Assembly (NCBI RefSeq): GCF_932274485.2
Contig: NC_065881.2
Span: forward strand, 75,704,702-75,768,701
Length of the DNA: 64,000 nucleotides
DNA from: Patella vulgata
Lineage: Eukaryota > Mollusca > Gastropoda > Patellidae
Direction of reading: 5' to 3'
Shown: one piece after another, positions 30,723-40,746 of the stretch
Position numbering within the stretch: the stretch's first letter is position 1
Layout: the number at the start of each line of letters is the position of its first letter
The notes under the pieces: model-generated
What the model saw: only the letters and a program-made list of their open reading frames with translations
Told to the model about the DNA's origin: nothing
Database searches by the model: none
Made by a program: the position numbers and the translations under genes

Positions 30723-32416
30723 TCATTCCCTGTTAGTATGTATATATGCTGGGGTATCTTGATGAATTCCATTCACAATATATTCCAAAAGACGTCTTGG
30801 TAATCCCAAGTTCTCCATTAGTGCTTCGAAATTAACACGAACTCCCAAAGTAGAACGTATTTTTAATCTACATCGCTCTTTAAGAGTCATGCTACTGAAC
30901 AAACTTGGTAAACTGTTGAATTCTTCAATAAAGCGATCCATGCCTATAATTGAATGTACTGACCTATACGTACAACATAGAACAGCATCCAATCCATTGA
31001 CAAAGTTTAACTTACGGCTGAACAATGATACCAAGTATATTATGTATAGTTTTTGGAATTCTATATATTTACCACCAAAGTCTTCTGGTTTTTCAGGCAA
31101 GTAATATTTATTGAGAATAACAAAACACTTATCAGTAATAGGAAAATTGTTACGTAAAAGAAAGATCGCCAACTCCAACACCTGTTTTTCAAGTGCTAAT
31201 TCCAACAATGTATTCCCATTTATATCGTTTATTCCTAAATCTATTCCGGAGTCAATCAATATTTGCAGATAACGTACACCAGCTTTTTCAAATCTTTGTG
31301 GGTAATAGAAATGCTTCCATTTTGGTCCAACCAAGTAAGGGAATAGTTCCCCCCATGAGAAAACAGGTTTTTCATTTTCCCTCAACAATTTCAATTCACA
31401 TCCATACTCAGTTAAAACTAAAAAATGTTTATATTTGTTATTCTTGATAGCTTTCATAAAAGGTGTAAAATTATCGGCACCAGATCGTTTGTTAATATCG
31501 ATACCCAATTCTGGTTTATTAATAGATAATTCACACACGAAATACAATATACATACGTCATCGCACGATTCAACTGCGTAATAAACTACGTCAGAAATAT
31601 CACGATATTGAAACTGACTGTATATAGATAATATATATTCACAATAAACTGTTAAGCCAAATTCACACAATTCATGAAATAATTTCATTAATCCATCGGG
31701 ATCATTGATTTTGAGTACTAGCCATTTGAAATCATCGAAAGTTTGAGCCTGATAGGTGTGTTCACAAGCGCAAACCACTGTTCGTATAAATCTGTCGTCT
31801 GCTATATTGTCTGGTTGGTATAACCGAAGGAGTTTTTCAAACTCGATTTTAAACGCTGGGAATCCAAATTGTATTAAGTCACGGTGACAAGCAGCATTAC
31901 AAAGACTTCTTGGAGATCTGAAATATATATCATAGGAAATATATCTATAAACGATGCAACTTATAATATGAATCTGATCTGATGGTAATTTTAACTTGTA
32001 GTGTTAACATGGCTTTATAAATCAGCAGCACGTAGTGATAATCGGAAATCTTTCCGACGATGTAAAATTGTTCAAGAACTTATCTGAGTACGAGTATGGT
32101 CATATACGTTCATCAACAGTTCATATCAGTCAGGAACAACAACTCTGAAACTACTTTACGAAAACACCCCAAATCGACAGAAAGTTTTACTTCTGAAAAT
32201 TGATCAAAATCAGTTTAAAAAAACCCCTGAACTCTGTAGTATCGGTTGGCAGTTCGCTGACATTGATATGTTGGCTTATAAAAAGTAGAACTGAAGAAAA
32301 TGATTTTAAGAAATCGGGAAGTAGACCAAAGGAGAACAACTACCCTGCATAATGACTTACGTTTGCTCATTCTGTTTTGCGTTTCTGCGAAAACGCCTTC
32401 GCCATTTTCTAAACAT
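30723..32416 (-). CDS. Ankyrin/SOCS-box protein (ASB-like), cluster copy 1
   Basis: Two coding exons on the minus strand: 32416-32361 (MFRKWRRRFRR, a basic start) and 31917-30723, with a 443-bp intron using GTAAGT and TTTCAG. The joined CDS is 1,251 nt (416 residues). The middle holds weak ankyrin units, with GIDINKRSGADNFTPFMKAI and GIDLGINDINGNTLLELAL as clearest signatures. The C-terminus has a SOCS box: BC-box TLKERCRLKI and LGLPRRLLEYI in the Cul5-box place. Expected role: elongin B/C-cullin 5 substrate adaptor; substrate unknown. It is nearly identical to the gene at 40747-42512. Its last 15-20 residues differ because about 40 bp are present here that copy 2 lacks, moving the stop. No defect otherwise. 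Confidence 0.9.
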
Positions 32417-32938
32417 TTTTGTAATTTACATGTTATCTGTAAAACAAGATGAAAGGTAAAATGAGTTAATAATGGTCAAATTTGTAAATATAAGATAATA
32501 ATAAAAAAAATAGCGTGTCCACAACTTGATAATTCGTACGCATTGTGAGTGTTTTCATGGACTGAATTCTCGGCTTTTTCCAAAAGCCTCGAGGATAATA
32601 CAGCTTGAGACGCACCAAGTACTTTCTGGCTCAAGCACTAAAACCTCCCAATATGATACAACACAATCAGGACAGATCTATGAATAGTTTGATTTATAAA
32701 TAATATATTTCAAGGCGAAACGGAATTGTAGACACGTTTCAGACCATGAATGTGTTATGGGCTTGGTGCAGGACAAAGCCTTCGGTAGCAATTAATTTCA
32801 TTAAAATATAAAAACGAATAGAATGGGACATATGATTACAATTGTAACCAAGCCGCCATGTTGTTAAGAGTTTGGCAAGATTAGAAGCAATTAATCAATG
32901 TTCAATAATCGAAATTACAATCGAATTCTTTCACAGTA

Positions 32939-33220
32939 TTTTCCGACGTGGTTTCCCCTTGTCAGTGGTGCAGAACGGAGGGCCTGACAAGTACAGCTGT
33001 CTAGTCCTTCGGATGAGACGAAAAAACGAGGTCCCGTGTATATATTGGAATGCACGTAAAAGATCCCCTGGCAGTTGGAATTCGATATAAGAGTAGGCGA
33101 TAGTGCCGCTGCCCGGGCAAAATTTCCCTCATAGCACACTGTATGGCGTATGTCCGTCTTCATTAGCCCAGTATAGGAGCAGAACAGTAGGGCGTTAAAC
33201 CCCATTTCATTTCATTTCAT
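32939..33220 (+). mobile_element. SINE family A, 5'-truncated, 13-bp target duplication
   Basis: Lacks the tRNA-like head and begins at TTTCCGACGTGGTTTCC. The rest is complete with a (ATTTC) tail. TTCTTTCACAGTA at 32926-32938 recurs at 33221-33233. It lies about 500 bp upstream of ASB-like copy 1. Confidence 0.94.
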
Positions 33221-33233
33221 TTCTTTCACAGTA

Positions 33234-33686
33234 ATGTCATGTGAGTAGCATTGTGACGTAATCAAGACCGCTAATATGTTTGTGTCACCTGTGGTGATTG
33301 GTGGAAATATTTTCTAATTCAGTTTGCGCGTGGTTTGTCTTCCGAGAATTGAATACCGGACAGTCAAGACTTACCCTTATAACTTAGTTTGCAGATCAAC
33401 CCCAATACATAGGCACAGCAAACATGATATAAATAACAGTAAAATAATATAATTTCTGATTAGCTTATAGTCACCTGTATTCTTTACACACCTGTAAATC
33501 TTGTGAGACCTGAATTCCGCTATAAACTTGAGGTATACAAATTAGTATAGTACTAAAGTCATATCACAGCAAGGGATAAACATAGTGTTACCCATGACTA
33601 TGAATGATTATTGTTATATAAATAGAACATGGCGTAAATATATCTCATTGATCTGGATAGGGCGGGGAATTCACCGAGCAATAGTT

Positions 33687-33727
<41 letters not shown>

Positions 33728-34030
33728 GACTTAATGATTGGTTTTCTGACTGAAAGCGCCTGCGTTAGGCCACCCAGCCACCCGGCCACCCAGCGCATTA
33801 ATACATATAAATCAATAATACTAGTTCTCTATGCTTTTCTGGCCATGGGGTCTAGGGTCTGTTTTGGATGCCGGCGTAACCCTTTCTATGACGTCACCAA
33901 CATATCGCTTGCAGTGGGCATGGGTGTGTGTGTGAGGGTGTTTGTGGGGGGATCTAAAAAAATGTCGAGTTCATGATGTTTTTAGAAACCACATACCGCT
34001 GTTTGTTAGCTTTATGTACTGTAAGCCAGT
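33234..34030. other. Upstream flank shared with ASB-like copy 2
   Basis: Blocks such as TTAGCTTATAGTCACCTGTATT and GGGCGGGGAATTCACCGA match 43380-44720 in order, so the duplicated unit extends well upstream of the coding exons. A (GA)n tract lies at 33691-33722. No open frame. Confidence 0.7.
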
Positions 34031-34034
34031 TAGA

Positions 34035-34075
34035 GCAGAACAGTAGGACGCTAAGCCCCATTTCATTTCATTTAT
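34035..34075 (+). mobile_element. SINE family A, short 3' piece
   Basis: AGAGCAGAACAGTAGGACGC followed by TAAGCCCCATTTCATTTC. It lies at the broken 3' edge of the ASB-like pseudogene and may mark its deletion breakpoint. Confidence 0.7.
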
Positions 34076-34391
34076 TTTAGTGTATCATCGGTTAGTTCAA
34101 TCACATACTTCATGAAATAATTTCAGTAATCCATCGGGGTCATTGATTTTGTATATCAATGTATATCAGCCATTGGAAATCATCACAGCATCGAACCCTA
34201 TGGATATATTCACAAGCTTCAACAACTGTTCCTATATATACAAAGATATTATCTACTATATTATCTGGTCGGTATAACCGGAGAAGTTCTTCAAACTCGA
34301 TTTCTTAACGCCCGGAATCCATCCTTTATTAAGCTACGCTGACAAGTTTCATCAGCCAGCCCTTTTGGGGAACTGAAAAAGATATCAAATG

Positions 34392-34755
34392 AAATGAAAT
34401 AAAATGGCTTTAACGTCCTACTGTTTTGCTCCGAACTGGGCTAATGAAGACGGGCATACGCAACACGGTGTACTATGAGGGACATTTAGCCCGGACAGTG
34501 GCACTACGGCCTACTCTTATATCGAATTCCAACTGTCAAGGGATTTTTTACGTGCACGCCAATGTGAACACGGGACCTCGGTTTTTCGTCTCATCCAAAT
34601 GATTAGACAGCTGTCCTTGTCAGGCCCTCCCGTCCTGCATCACTGACAAGGGGGAACCACGCCGGAAAATCTGGATGAACTTTCTCGGCCAATGCAGGGA
34701 TCAAACACCCGGCCTCCAGGCTAGCCATCCAGCGTCTTATCCACTTAGCCACCGC
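34392..34755 (-). mobile_element. SINE family A, full length, 16-bp target duplication
   Basis: Complete copy flanked by AAAAAGATATCAAATG at 34376-34391 and 34756-34771. It inserted next to the splice acceptor of the ASB-like pseudogene. Confidence 0.97.
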
Positions 34756-35053
34756 AAAAAGATATCAAATGGTATCAGTTAATATTTAAAAGAATTAGCC
34801 GTTCTCGCTATAGTTCAAAAGTAGGTGCTGAAAAATGAATATACTGTATTGAACATTCCAGTCAAAGTACTGTATTATAAGCGAAGTAATGAGTCTGTGA
34901 AGGTTTGACAAGAAATAGCTGATTGTCAAGTGTCGTTGCTATGACAATAAATGAAATCTCGATTGTCAGTACTTTTATTGAAAGACATTCATTTTCACGT
35001 TAACCAATAACATCGTGAGGGTGTTCTAATCTATTCCATATCATCAGCTGGAA

Positions 35054-35492
35054 TGAAATGGAATGGGATTTAACGTCCTAATACTCTGCTAGTACTGGGC
35101 TAATGAAGACAGGCATACGCCATGCTGTGAGGTAAGAGGGAAATATTGCCCGGACAAATTCAAACTGCCAGGGATTCATTTACGTACACGCCAATGTATA
35201 CACGAGACCTCTTTTTTACCTGCTTGACTATACGTAGTCCTTTGCCAGGCCTTCCGTTCTACATCCCTGACAAGTGAGGAACCACACTGGAAAATCCCGA
35301 TGAATTTTCTCGGTCCATGCAGTTTGCTATGAGCGAAAGTTTGCCCGGACAAATTCAATCTGTCAACGGTTCATTTACATACACGCCAATGTATACACAG
35401 GACCTCTTTTTTTGTGCCACCCGAACGACTATATTTAGTCCCTTGTCAGGGATCTCTAGTTTAGCGAGCCTACCTTGTACTCACTGTGCAGA
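35054..35492 (-). mobile_element. SINE family A with internal duplication
   Basis: The block from the GCTATGAG word through ACACGCCAATGTATACAC and GACCTCTTTTTT occurs twice (about 35130-35215 and 35330-35410), making the copy longer than consensus. It is old and its head is decayed. Confidence 0.8.
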
Positions 35493-35759
35493 TAATCTAG
35501 AGAATCCATAATGGACTTGTCATGTAAATAAATGTCTAAATATTTATGTAACATTAGAATTCAGAAAAAAAGACCCGAAATAGGTATATCTAGCTCTTGC
35601 ATAATGCACACGTTTAACTACAATGTTTTAAAAATTGTACTTCGATGTTAATAAAATCATCTATTATATAAATCGGGAGTAAGATCAAAGGGAAGCGTTC
35701 TTTCTCTATAATGACTTACTTTTTATCATGCCTGTTTTGCTTCTAGTTGGAAAATGAAA

Positions 35760-36422
35760 TAAAATGAATTTCAACGTCCTACTGTTCTGCTCCGAACTGG
35801 GCTAATGAAGACGGGCATACGCCATACAGTCATATTCCCGAAGCAATGGTCTCTCTGCCCATTGCTGGATTGTCTTCTGATACTTGAGCTACATGACATC
35901 CCTTCGTTTAATCTAGGGTCTTCTCTAAAACTTTGGACGGTGATTTAGGTATTAAAAACGACGAAAGTCTTGTTCCTCTTCATACAGTATTGTTTACATT
36001 GCATATGTGTTGATAGTCTCGTTTGTCACGCAATTAGCTTTTCTGCAATATTCTGCTATGCACTGGTTAATTGGGCATAACGTTATGTAAACATATTTGA
36101 TCCAATTTGGAGCTTTGTCAAAAGCGTAATCATGTTCTTACGCAGTTAGCTATTGTTTGTTAATCGGACTATTGACCAGTCATAATTTGGACGGAAATTT
36201 GCTTCCATTAAAGCATTGCTTAGTGGAATTAGCTCTAATCAAACGAAAGACTGTCAAGGGATCTTTTACGTGCACGCCAATGTACACGGGACATCGGTTT
36301 TCGTCCCATCCGAACGACTAGACACTGTCCTTGTCAGACCCTCCGCCCTGCATCATTGACAAGGAGGAAGCACGCCGGGGAAAATCTCAACAGCCAGCGT
36401 CTTACCCACTTAGTCACCGTTG
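35760..36422 (-). mobile_element. SINE family A split by about 420 bp of foreign sequence
   Basis: The 3' half (35760-35830, ending CGCCATACAGT) and the head half (36251-36422, starting CTGTCAAGGGATCTTTTACG) belong to one copy. The 420 bp between them are unlike any other sequence here, with no clear terminal repeats, and about 70 bp of the SINE is missing at the junction. Confidence 0.8.
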
Positions 36423-36875
36423 GAAAGTCTTCTCGATTTTGTAAAAACATCAAAACACCTGTCCATCTTATCTGTGTGTGATCTGAATTCAGCTAAAATA
36501 ATAATTTCCAATATATCTCATATAAAGCAAGGGAGACACATCGTGTAACCCATGAGTATATGAATGATTATTGAGATATTAATTTCATTGATCTAAATAA
36601 ATTGATCCTTAATGTGACAAATTTCTAGAATACACTGTATTACAGTATTGCTTAAATATTAGTTGATAACATTGAAGTATACTGCAGCACAAAAGAAGAA
36701 CAATAACGACATGAATACTTTCCAGTATATGCATGATTACATTTGAATAGGGTGGTTGTTGTAGATATTGAATGTCGTAAACTATATCTAATAAACACCG
36801 TCAGTTACTATTCATATAGTCTATGAAGACGCCATTATATATTTATAACACATTAGCAATATGATCAGTGCGAGT

Positions 36876-37193
36876 CTACATATAGAATATTGTTTGTGTA
36901 CTACTGTATACCCTACAAAAACCTGTGGAAAAGGTATGTTTTCTTAATTTTAGACTCTTGGTTAATAGTTGATAGATAAATAGAAACAGTTGACGTATAT
37001 CTTTAAATAATATAATGGTACTGATTAGACGTTCATATGTATCATTTATATAGATAAGAAAAAACAACGGTCTAAGTACAGAACCTAGTGGGATACCAGT
37101 AGTGGGATAAAACATTAGAATGAAAGTTTTCCAGTCTATCAAACATGTTGTTTTTATCTGATATGTAATTGGAAACAAGTTGAAGTATTTCAC
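36876..37193 (-). mobile_element. LINE reverse-transcriptase fragment
   Basis: The frame contains TGIPLGSVLRPLFFLIYIND at about residues 32-51, the RT motif normally GxPQGSxLGPLLFxIYIND of Jockey/CR1-group LINEs. The FADD catalytic motif that should follow is replaced by LFKDIRQLFLF, so the fragment is inactive. No other LINE parts are adjacent. Confidence 0.8.
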
Positions 37194-37315
37194 ATTTAAT
37201 TAAACCTTTTATGATAATATGAATCTTTATCCGAAATTTTCATCATGAATATACATAATGCATAATGTAAACATTGCAATCAATTTATTAAAAACGTACA
37301 GCTATTTACACTTAG

Positions 37316-37622
37316 ACATACATTATGCAAGAGCTAAATCTGTCTACTGTAGGGTTTTCTTTATGCCTGAAATGTTATATAACTATTAATTAGATATTTA
37401 TTAACATGAAAAGACCTTAATCAACTCTCGATGCCATCTTATGTGTTGGATTTCCACTGGATTTGAATCCGATCTGCTGAATCCGATCTGCATAATCGAG
37501 ACTATGTTTTTATCGTACCGGCTTTAGTAATGATGATCGAGGCTAGTCCTAAAATTCAATCGATAGTTTCTCGGTTCAAAGTGGAGCAATTTGACTGACA
37601 TGTTCAGCATATTCCCTTTACA
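37316..37622 (+). mobile_element. MITE family M, right-truncated copy
   Basis: Starts ACATACATTATGCAAGAGCT and continues through ATCAACTCTCGATGCCAT and AGTAATGATGATCGAGGCTA, as in 47031-47467. The right terminus is missing. Confidence 0.75.
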
Positions 37623-37839
37623 GCAACCAGTCAACAAATAGATGAAGGATATAAGAATTGATTAAAAACTTCAGTCTGTAGAGTATTTTACCAGAATAGT
37701 CCCAGAAGATATTGCTTCCTCGCCCCTATTTCGCCTTATCGTGACGTTACCATTCGATTCGTGTGTCACCAATTATAGTGTTCCCATAAATATTAGTCAA
37801 GACCGGGTAGTAATCGTGGTCGAGGTAGGGGACACTAGC

Positions 37840-37882
37840 TTTGAGAGAGAGAGAGATAGAGAGAGAGAGAAAGAGAGAGAGA
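37840..37882 (+). repeat. (GA)n microsatellite
   Basis: About 40 bp of GA repeats with single-base interruptions, 140 bp upstream of the next ASB-like start. Confidence 0.9.
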
Positions 37883-38019
37883 ATTTGCATCTAACCTAGG
37901 ATTTTGGATTTAATCATTTAGATTACTATACAAAGAACTGGTGTGTATTTTTATTCTCTTTTTGTAGTGTAATATTATTGAATTTTTCTCTTTATACTTT
38001 TAGATTATCTTCATCCAGT

Positions 38020-39378
38020 ATGTTCAGAAGACTCAAATCCTTTGTTCAAAGTAAATCAAGCCGAAGACACTCTGCCAAAAAGCTATATCGGAAGTGTCAA
38101 AACAGCCTTATGGAAAATGTAGATTTCCTTTCGTTTAAAGAAATGTTCCTCAAGCTTATTTCACTAAACCAAACCGATGACATAGCTAAATGGCAGCTCA
38201 GTCTAACAAAAATTTGTTCTTATAAATATATATACAAAACTCAAAACTTTGATGACTTCAAATGGTTAGTATCCACAATCAAAGATCCTGTTGCAATTCT
38301 TACATTGTTTCAAACATTGTGTCATATTCCCCTTGATAACGAATTGTTTGAAATAAACTTGAGTGTTTGTTGTGAATGTATACTATCAGTTTACAGCCAA
38401 GATAATGATATTTCTAATGTGGTCCAATTTGCCATTCAGTCGTGTCTTTCACCAAAGACTCTCGAATTTTTGTGTGATTTATCAGTTAAAAAGGCAGAGT
38501 TTGGGATTGATATTAACAAACGAGATGATGATGGTTTTACACCTTTCATGAACGCGATATCAAAATACAAGCACGATCAAGTTTTAATCTTAATGAAGTA
38601 TGGATGTGACCTAAAATTATGCGCAGCAAAAAAACAGTCACGTTTTTCTTGGGATAAACTATTTCCTATTTTAACAGAAGGTAGATATCATGAAACCATT
38701 ATGACTAGATTAGTTCAGGTTCTGATTGATTCAGGAATAGATTTAGGGATGCCAGACATAAATGGCCACTCTTTACTTGAATTAGCCCTGATAAAGTTAG
38801 ACTTTAGCCGTTCAAGATTTTTACTTTTTAATAACTTTCCTATAACTGATAAGTGTATTGCTATTTTGAACGAGCACTATGCTGTGCTTAAAAGCGAATG
38901 GGTTAAACTTACCTATGAATCACTGGTTAAAAGTGTTCCTGCATATGTTAACATTATATACTGGGTAGCATTTAACAGTGGCAATGTGGGCTTTGTGGAA
39001 CATACCAATAAAACTCAGATTGTAAGCCTTCAGGAAATGATGGAGACACCGATTGACGAGTTCAAGTCTTTGTGTCAGCATCACCGTCAAATGACTCTTA
39101 AAGAACGATGTAGATTAACTATACGTTCTGCTCTAGGTTTCCAAATTCATTCAGAATCAAAAATGAAGAGTCTGGGTTTGCCTTCTGTGCTTTTGGAATT
39201 TATTGTGAATGATAAAATGCAAGTTCGTCCGCTCTATATGTTGACTGGATCAGATTTATCAGAACGGTCAGACTGTATTCATGGGAAATGGAAAGAGGCT
39301 GTTGAAACACCACCATGCGTCGCCATCCCACTAATGCGTTCTTTTAGATATCTCATGGATTATGACCTACGGCTATAG
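38020..39378 (+). CDS. Ankyrin/SOCS-box protein (ASB-like), diverged paralogue
   Basis: The 452-residue frame begins at ATG 38020 (MFRRLKSFVQSKS); the open frame upstream has no ATG, and TATACTTTTAG at 37993-38003 may be a splice acceptor of a 5'-UTR exon. The protein aligns end to end with the other two ASB-like genes: IYKTQNFDDFKWLV, GIDINKRDDDGFTPFMNAI, SGIDLGMPDINGHSLLELAL, and a SOCS box with BC-box TLKERCRLTI then LGLPSVLLEFI. Unlike the other two it has no intron after the first 19 codons. The C-terminal extension of about 50 residues after the SOCS box is not shared. An AATAAA lies at 39601. Likely an E3-ligase adaptor; substrate unknown. Confidence 0.92.
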   Translation: MFRRLKSFVQSKSSRRHSAKKLYRKCQNSLMENVDFLSFKEMFLKLISLNQTDDIAKWQLSLTKICSYKYIYKTQNFDDFKWLVSTIKDPVAILTLFQTLCHIPLDNELFEINLSVCCECILSVYSQDNDISNVVQFAIQSCLSPKTLEFLCDLSVKKAEFGIDINKRDDDGFTPFMNAISKYKHDQVLILMKYGCDLKLCAAKKQSRFSWDKLFPILTEGRYHETIMTRLVQVLIDSGIDLGMPDINGHSLLELALIKLDFSRSRFLLFNNFPITDKCIAILNEHYAVLKSEWVKLTYESLVKSVPAYVNIIYWVAFNSGNVGFVEHTNKTQIVSLQEMMETPIDEFKSLCQHHRQMTLKERCRLTIRSALGFQIHSESKMKSLGLPSVLLEFIVNDKMQVRPLYMLTGSDLSERSDCIHGKWKEAVETPPCVAIPLMRSFRYLMDYDLRL

Positions 39379-39649
39379 TTTGTATACTATAAACCTATTG
39401 TATATTCCTCGTGGTGTTGTGTTTGATTTATCTCACCCTACTTAACCCTATGAGGAGGTGGGAGGTGTCACCTCCTCTCTGGTATAGGATTTTTATTGGA
39501 TTTTAAGGAACATTTGCATAGCCGTCGGGATATTTTAACACAGATTGACCAAATGAGAAACGAATTTTGCTGCAGCTAAAGTCGGGCTTAAAATGATTCA
39601 AATAAACAATAAACGATGAAACACAAAATAAAAAGGAAATCAACTGGGG

Positions 39650-39960
39650 TTTAACGTCCTACTTTACGGCACCCACTAGACTAATGAAGACGGACATACG
39701 CTAGTACGGAAATTGTACTCATACTTCGATGCTGTGGCCTACTTTTAGTTCGAATGCTAACTGTTAAGGGTTTGCTTACGTGCATACCGAACGACTATAG
39801 TAGTTCGGGTTGGACGACAAACCGAGGTACACATTGACGTGCACGTAAATAACCCTTGGTGGTTGGAATTCAAACAAGAGTAGACCGTATAGAGCCACTA
39901 TCCGGGCAAAATCTCCCTGAGGTGCAGAAAAGCAGGCCTTAAATCCCATTTCATTTCAAC
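39650..39960. mobile_element. Two family A SINE halves in inverted orientation
   Basis: 39650-39795 is the 3' half of a minus-strand copy (GGGGTTTAACGTCCTACTTT..GCTTACGTGCATACC). 39800-39960 is the 3' half of a plus-strand copy (CACATTGACGTGCACGTAAA..TCCCATTTCATTTCA). Together they form an imperfect 310-bp palindrome. Both halves are old. Confidence 0.8.
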
Positions 39961-39964
39961 CCAT

Positions 39965-40745
39965 TAGAAATATAGGAGATGTGTTTCTACCATGAACGCT
40001 CGTGGGGGCCATATCCACTATTGGCGTTACGTGAATTGAAACTGTGTCTGAACTGTTCTTGGGACATTCCAAAACATTGTAATCACCGCCAAAAACTCAA
40101 TTTATTCGTTTGAATTATTGTAAAATGAATTTTGTTATAAATGTCAAAGCTCAAAATAAAGATCTTTTATTGTCTAATTCAGTGCGACGTTTCTCTTACT
40201 GTTCAGTATATTCAGTCTCAGCATCTGAAAACTCCAGCCATTCTGATTCATCTTAAATTATTTCTGAAAGACCTAAAAGGATTCCATTCCACCCAGTTGA
40301 GAATAAAAGTAACCACGGAGAACTAATATGTGCCTTACTTTGTTTATTAGATTTATTCTTTAAAGGTATTTTATAATGGACATCTACCCTAAAATAGTTG
40401 ACTCTATACCCTTAAGTGTTTTCTACGAAGCTGAATAAACACTCCTCAAAACTCCCTAACTATACATAGGGTTTTCGAATAAAATCGTTGAATTATGTCG
40501 GTCAATTAGCTCCTAGTCTCGGTCACTAAGAACCTCGTAGTCTTCAATGTACTATTCTAAAGCCGAGCTAATTCTAGACATACAGCGTAACTTTCGTATG
40601 ATCTTTGAGTTGTAATTACTATAGTCGATATATCCCCCACAATAAGATATGATTAAACGACCAAAATATTATACAAATTTGACACACATTAAATATCCAC
40701 TTCACCCAGTTACTCGTGGTAAGAGTAATGATGTAAAACTCTCAC
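39965..40745. other. Intergenic spacer, no gene seen
   Basis: Between the 3' ends of two convergent ASB-like genes. Only short frames without family resemblance. Confidence 0.5.
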
Positions 40746-40746
40746 T

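Larger units (their letters stand above)
34090..35758 (-). pseudogene. ASB-like pseudogene, third copy of the duplicated unit
   Basis: 34090-34377 matches the first third of exon 2 of the two intact ASB-like genes (for example TTCATGAAATAATTTC..TAATCCATCGGGGTCATTGA and GGTATAACCGGAGAAGTTCT), including the acceptor CTTTTTCAG. 35716-35757 matches the exon 1 donor region (AATGACTTAC..CTGTTTTGC). The ankyrin and SOCS-box part is missing and the remaining frame is interrupted. Two SINEs sit in the former intron and a third cuts into exon 1. Flanking sequence near 36460-36640 also matches the flanks of the intact copies. Confidence 0.85.

Noticed and set aside
33691-33722. (GA)n tract as a GAGA-factor promoter element
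   Set aside because: GA/TC tracts recur as SINE tails and microsatellites throughout; no gene start is near this one.
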